Positions 6,311 through 8,302 of a DNA stretch of 8,302 nucleotides are shown piece after piece (within the stretch, counting starts at the first letter, position 1; the number at the start of each line of letters is the position of its first letter). The stretch spans positions 1 through 8,302 of the forward strand of contig JAFGWQ010000060.1 of assembly GCA_016937075.1 (NCBI GenBank). The letters run 5' to 3'. The position numbers were made by a program, and so were the translations under genes. Source of the DNA: Campylobacterales bacterium. GTDB taxonomy: Bacteria > Campylobacterota > Campylobacteria > Campylobacterales > Sulfurovaceae. Below the pieces are notes generated by a model that made no database searches, was not told the origin of the DNA, and saw only the letters and a list, made by a program, of their open reading frames with translations.

Positions 6311-7288
6311 AAAAATTTTGCACTAATAGGAGCGGCAGGATATATAGCTCCTAGGCATATGAAAGCTATAAAAGAGACGGGCAACAATCTCGTGGTAGCG
6401 CTTGATAAATATGACGGTATCGGGATAATGGACAGTCATTTTCCACAAGCTGATTTTTTTACCGAATTTGAGAGGTTTGAGAGTTTTATTGACCAGTGGC
6501 ATAGAGAGCAGAGCCAAAAGATAGAGTATGTGGCTATCACAAGTCCGAACTATCTGCACGCAAGCCATATAAGTTTTGCGCTTAGAAACGGCGCTCATGC
6601 TATTTGCGAAAAACCTTTGGTGCTTAATCCTAATGATATAGATATGCTTCAAAAGATAGAACAAGAAACTGGCAAAAAGGTTTATAATATTTTGCAGCTT
6701 AGATTGCATGATTCGATCATTGCTCTAAAAGAAAAAATTGCAAAAGAACTTGAAGACAATCCGCATAAGATCTACGATATAGACCTAACCTATCTTACAA
6801 GCAGAGGCAAATGGTATTTTGCATCATGGAAAGGCGATGAGTCCAAAAGCGGCGGGATTGCCAGCAATATAGGAGTGCATTTTTTTGATATGCTCTCATG
6901 GATATTTGGTCCAATAGAAGAAAATATAGTCCATATCAAACAAAGCGACGTAAATGCCGGATATATGAAGCTCAAAAATGCCCGTGTCAGATGGTTTTTG
7001 AGCGTAAATTATGACTATATACCAGAAGATATAAAGCTAAGCGGCAAGACAACATATAGAAGCATCACGGTTAACAGTGAAGAGTTTGAATTTAGTGAAG
7101 GCTTTACTGATCTTCATACTACAAGCTACAAACATATACTCGCAAATGGCGGATTTGGGTTGGAAGAAGCTAGAAATTCTATCAACATAGTATCAACTAT
7201 TCGTTCCCTTGCTCCTCTTGGACTTAGCGGAGATTATCATCCGTTTTGTGAGAAGGTAGAAGGACGAAGGATGAAGGTGGAAGGATGA
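6296..7288 (+). CDS. wlbA: UDP-N-acetyl-D-glucosaminuronate 3-dehydrogenase (Gfo/Idh/MocA family)
   Basis: WlbA (WbpB in Pseudomonas) oxidises C3 of UDP-GlcNAcA to the 3-keto sugar (EC 1.1.1.335), making the substrate for an aminotransferase. The 330 residues begin with a Rossmann block, FALIGAAGYIAPRHMKA (8-24). EKP is at 105-107 (K106 is the family lysine) and GGIASNIGVHFFD is at 186-198 with H195, both typical of Gfo/Idh/MocA dehydrogenases. I chose ATG 6296 over ATG 6263 because AAGG lies 7 bases upstream and the family begins M-K-x-F-A-L-I-G; 6263 has no ribosome-binding site and would overlap wbpA. Residues 2-5 (KVEG) and the last ten or so (VEGRRMKVEG) are encoded by the purine repeat and look like additions to both ends; the native C-terminus probably ended near GDYHPFCEK. 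The stop overlaps the next start as ATGA. Confidence 0.9.
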   Translation: MKVEGKNFALIGAAGYIAPRHMKAIKETGNNLVVALDKYDGIGIMDSHFPQADFFTEFERFESFIDQWHREQSQKIEYVAITSPNYLHASHISFALRNGAHAICEKPLVLNPNDIDMLQKIEQETGKKVYNILQLRLHDSIIALKEKIAKELEDNPHKIYDIDLTYLTSRGKWYFASWKGDESKSGGIASNIGVHFFDMLSWIFGPIEENIVHIKQSDVNAGYMKLKNARVRWFLSVNYDYIPEDIKLSGKTTYRSITVNSEEFEFSEGFTDLHTTSYKHILANGGFGLEEARNSINIVSTIRSLAPLGLSGDYHPFCEKVEGRRMKVEG

Positions 7289-7292
7289 AGGG
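7252..7292 (+). repeat. Purine-rich GAAGG repeat at the wlbA / four-helix-bundle junction (copy 2)
   Basis: This is a degenerate run of GAAGG units. Its 7269-7291 part matches copy 1 (6280-6302) at 22 of 23 positions. It encodes the C-terminal KVEGRRMKVEG of WlbA. It also provides the ribosome-binding site (GAAGG at 7273-7277, 7 bases from the ATG) and the ATGA start of the next gene. It forms the left arm of an inverted repeat with 7657-7679 (20 of 23). Confidence 0.85.
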
Positions 7293-7647
7293 AAATAGTT
7301 ATCGTGATTTACTTGTTTGGCAAAAGTCTATGGAGCTTACCAAACAAGTTTATATGATAACCAAAGATTTTCCTAAAGATGAAATTTATGGATTGACTTC
7401 TCAAATTAGAAGATGTGCTGTATCTATTCCTAGTAATATTGCTGAAGGAAGAGGTCGCAATAGTGATAAAGAATTTATAAGGTTTTTACAAATATCTTTA
7501 GGTTCATTATATGAATTGCAAACTCAATTAGACTTAGCATTAAGTTTTAACTATATAACAAATATAGAAAATATTTTAGATTTATCATTGGAGATTGAAA
7601 AAATGCTAAATAAATTAATTACAGTAAAAGGTGGCAGAAATGTCTAG
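7285..7647 (+). CDS. Four-helix-bundle protein, 23S rRNA intervening-sequence (S23) family
   Basis: This is a small cytosolic protein of 120 residues in the family first found inside 23S rRNA intervening sequences (TIGR02436 / 23S_rRNA_IVP type), related in fold to the Avd accessory protein of diversity-generating retroelements. Its function is not established. The family signatures are clear: YRDLLVWQKSMEL (6-18) near the N-terminus, IRRCAVSIPSNIAEGRGR (41-58) and EFIRFLQISLGSLYELQTQL (63-82). Four helices are expected at about 6-27, 33-55, 60-88 and 93-113. The start overlaps the wlbA stop as ATGA and its ribosome-binding site is inside the purine repeat. The 3' end overlaps the wlbB start by 8 bases. 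Codon use looks more AT-rich than wlbA or wlbB, suggesting separate origin. It has no evident part in sugar synthesis. Family assignment is confident; its role here is unknown. Confidence 0.9.
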   Translation: MKGNSYRDLLVWQKSMELTKQVYMITKDFPKDEIYGLTSQIRRCAVSIPSNIAEGRGRNSDKEFIRFLQISLGSLYELQTQLDLALSFNYITNIENILDLSLEIEKMLNKLITVKGGRNV

Positions 7648-8230
7648 CTCTTCTAACTTCTACCTTCACCCTTCTTCCTTTGTTGATGATGAAGTAATTA
7701 TTGGCGCAAACACTAAAATTTGGCATTTTTCTCATATATTAAGCGGATCGGTTATCGGGCTAAATTGCTCTTTTGGACAAAACTGCGTCGTAGGACCGAA
7801 AGTAAAAATAGGCAATGGCGTAAAAGTACAAAACAATGTCTCCATTTACGAAGGCGTAGAGTGTGAAGATGATGTATTTTTGGGACCATCTTGTGTGTTT
7901 ACGAATGTGACAAATCCAAGAGCTTTTATCGTTCGTCGTGATGAATTCAAGCTCACACTTCTCAAAAAAGGCTCAAGTGTCGGAGCAAATGCGACAATTA
8001 TTTGCGGAGTTACAATAGGAGAATATGCGCTAATTGGCAGCGGAGCGGTAGTAAATCGTGATGTGAAACCGTACGCTTTGATGGCAGGAGTACCGGCTCG
8101 TCAGATAGGATGGGTGAGCAGAGCGGGGAATACTTTGAAATTTGATGAAAACGGCATAGCAGAAGATAGCTTTGATAACAGTAAGTATAAACTGGAAAAT
8201 GATAATTTAATAGCAATAGCCGTTTTATAA
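7640..8230 (+). CDS. wlbB: UDP-2-acetamido-3-amino-2,3-dideoxyglucuronate N-acetyltransferase
   Basis: WlbB (WbpD in Pseudomonas) transfers acetyl from acetyl-CoA to the 3-amino group of UDP-GlcNAc3NA, giving UDP-GlcNAc(3NAc)A (EC 2.3.1.201). The 196 residues form a left-handed beta-helix of hexapeptide repeats, with family blocks IWHFSHI (27-33), CSFGQNCVVG (43-52), VKVQNNVSIYEGV (61-73), DDVFLGPSCVFTNV (77-90) and ALMAGVPARQIGW (146-158). The protein is probably a trimer, as is usual for this fold. I chose ATG 7640, with AAAGGTGG 5 bases upstream, over the GTG at 7631, which lies inside that ribosome-binding site. The start overlaps the four-helix-bundle stop, so translation is probably coupled. 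Codons 6-14 fall within the inverted copy of the purine repeat. The aminotransferase that makes its substrate is not in the window and could lie downstream. Confidence 0.93.
   Translation: MSSSSNFYLHPSSFVDDEVIIGANTKIWHFSHILSGSVIGLNCSFGQNCVVGPKVKIGNGVKVQNNVSIYEGVECEDDVFLGPSCVFTNVTNPRAFIVRRDEFKLTLLKKGSSVGANATIICGVTIGEYALIGSGAVVNRDVKPYALMAGVPARQIGWVSRAGNTLKFDENGIAEDSFDNSKYKLENDNLIAIAVL
7657..7679 (-). repeat. Inverted copy of the purine-rich repeat inside wlbB (copy 3)
   Basis: The reverse complement of this stretch matches 7261-7283 at 20 of 23 positions and is also close to copy 1. It encodes residues FYLHPSS of WlbB. Together with copy 2 it could form a long-range RNA stem enclosing the four-helix-bundle gene, which would cover that gene's ribosome-binding site. 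Confidence 0.7.
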
Positions 8231-8256
8231 AGAATAACTGAAACGGCTCAAATTTT
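8218..8256 (+). terminator. Hairpin across the wlbB stop codon, possible terminator
   Basis: A perfect 8-bp inverted repeat, AGCCGTTT (8218-8225) and AAACGGCT (8241-8248), extends by a G-T and an A-T pair and encloses the TAA stop (8228-8230). The sequence AAATTTTA follows. The U run is short, so this may be a weak terminator or a structure between operon genes. No gene could be called in the remaining bases to 8302. Confidence 0.35.
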
Positions 8257-8302
8257 AAAAAAAGTGTGTGTTTTATGGTTGTGTCTTTGAAGCACTCCGA
8301 TT

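Larger units (their letters stand above)
7252..7680 (+). mobile_element. Possible intervening-sequence-like element carrying a four-helix-bundle gene
   Basis: The four-helix-bundle gene is bordered by purine-rich copy 2 on the left and by its inverted copy on the right. This is the architecture of intervening sequences in some bacterial 23S rRNA genes, where the same protein family is encoded inside a stem formed by inverted repeats. The gene interrupts an otherwise single-purpose sugar operon and looks more AT-rich than its neighbours. Exact ends and mobility are not shown by the sequence. The right arm lies in codons 6-14 of wlbB, which include the conserved His-Pro, so part of it may be native sequence. 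Confidence 0.4.

Noticed and set aside
7631..7639. GTG start for wlbB at 7631
   Set aside because: This GTG is part of the AAAGGTGG ribosome-binding site for the ATG at 7640.
8275..8302. Possible new gene starting at ATG 8275
   Set aside because: Only nine codons are visible, there is no ribosome-binding site, and no family can be recognised.

Overview
The window looks like a chromosomal segment of a Campylobacterota (epsilonproteobacterial) genome. It is AT-rich and compactly packed. The strongest taxonomic sign is the Dcd protein, whose sequence closely follows the Dcd I remember from Campylobacter. Genus cannot be fixed from the sequence alone; a free-living Sulfurimonas/Sulfurovum/Sulfurospirillum-type organism is a guess.

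Layout. (1) Bases 1-3122 hold the end of a type III restriction-modification operon: the C-terminal part of the Mod methyltransferase, cut by the window edge, and a complete Res helicase-nuclease, joined by an ATGA stop/start overlap. (2) Bases 3121-3388 are a non-coding gap with a terminator-like hairpin, two further compact stem-loops, a 26-bp copy of the dcd 3' end and a probable promoter. (3) Bases 3389-4243 encode a RhuM-family protein with a degenerate phospholipase-D-like C-terminal domain. It converges on (4) dcd, on the minus strand at 4316-4879, which makes dUMP precursors. The same 26-bp sequence at the dcd 3' end lies on both sides of rhuM, as if the gene had been inserted there. 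(5) A divergent promoter region (4880-5006) serves dcd and (6) a plus-strand nucleotide-sugar operon: wbpA (UDP-GlcNAc 6-dehydrogenase), wlbA/wbpB (3-dehydrogenase), a four-helix-bundle (23S rRNA intervening-sequence type) gene, and wlbB/wbpD (N-acetyltransferase).

How the genes work together. WbpA, WlbA and WlbB are three of the four enzymes that convert UDP-GlcNAc to UDP-2,3-diacetamido-2,3-dideoxyglucuronic acid, a precursor of O-antigen or other surface glycans. The PLP aminotransferase of the third step (WbpE/WlbC) is not in the window. Mod, Res and RhuM form a small, probably acquired, defence-type cluster beside housekeeping dcd.

The most unusual structure is in the sugar operon. A purine-rich GGATGAAGGTAGAA-type repeat sits at the wlbA start, at the wlbA/four-helix-bundle junction, and inverted just inside wlbB. 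The repeats are translated as extra residues at both ends of WlbA. They supply ribosome-binding sites and ATGA stop/start junctions, and they flank the four-helix-bundle gene as inverted arms, resembling a 23S rRNA intervening sequence that has landed in a protein operon.
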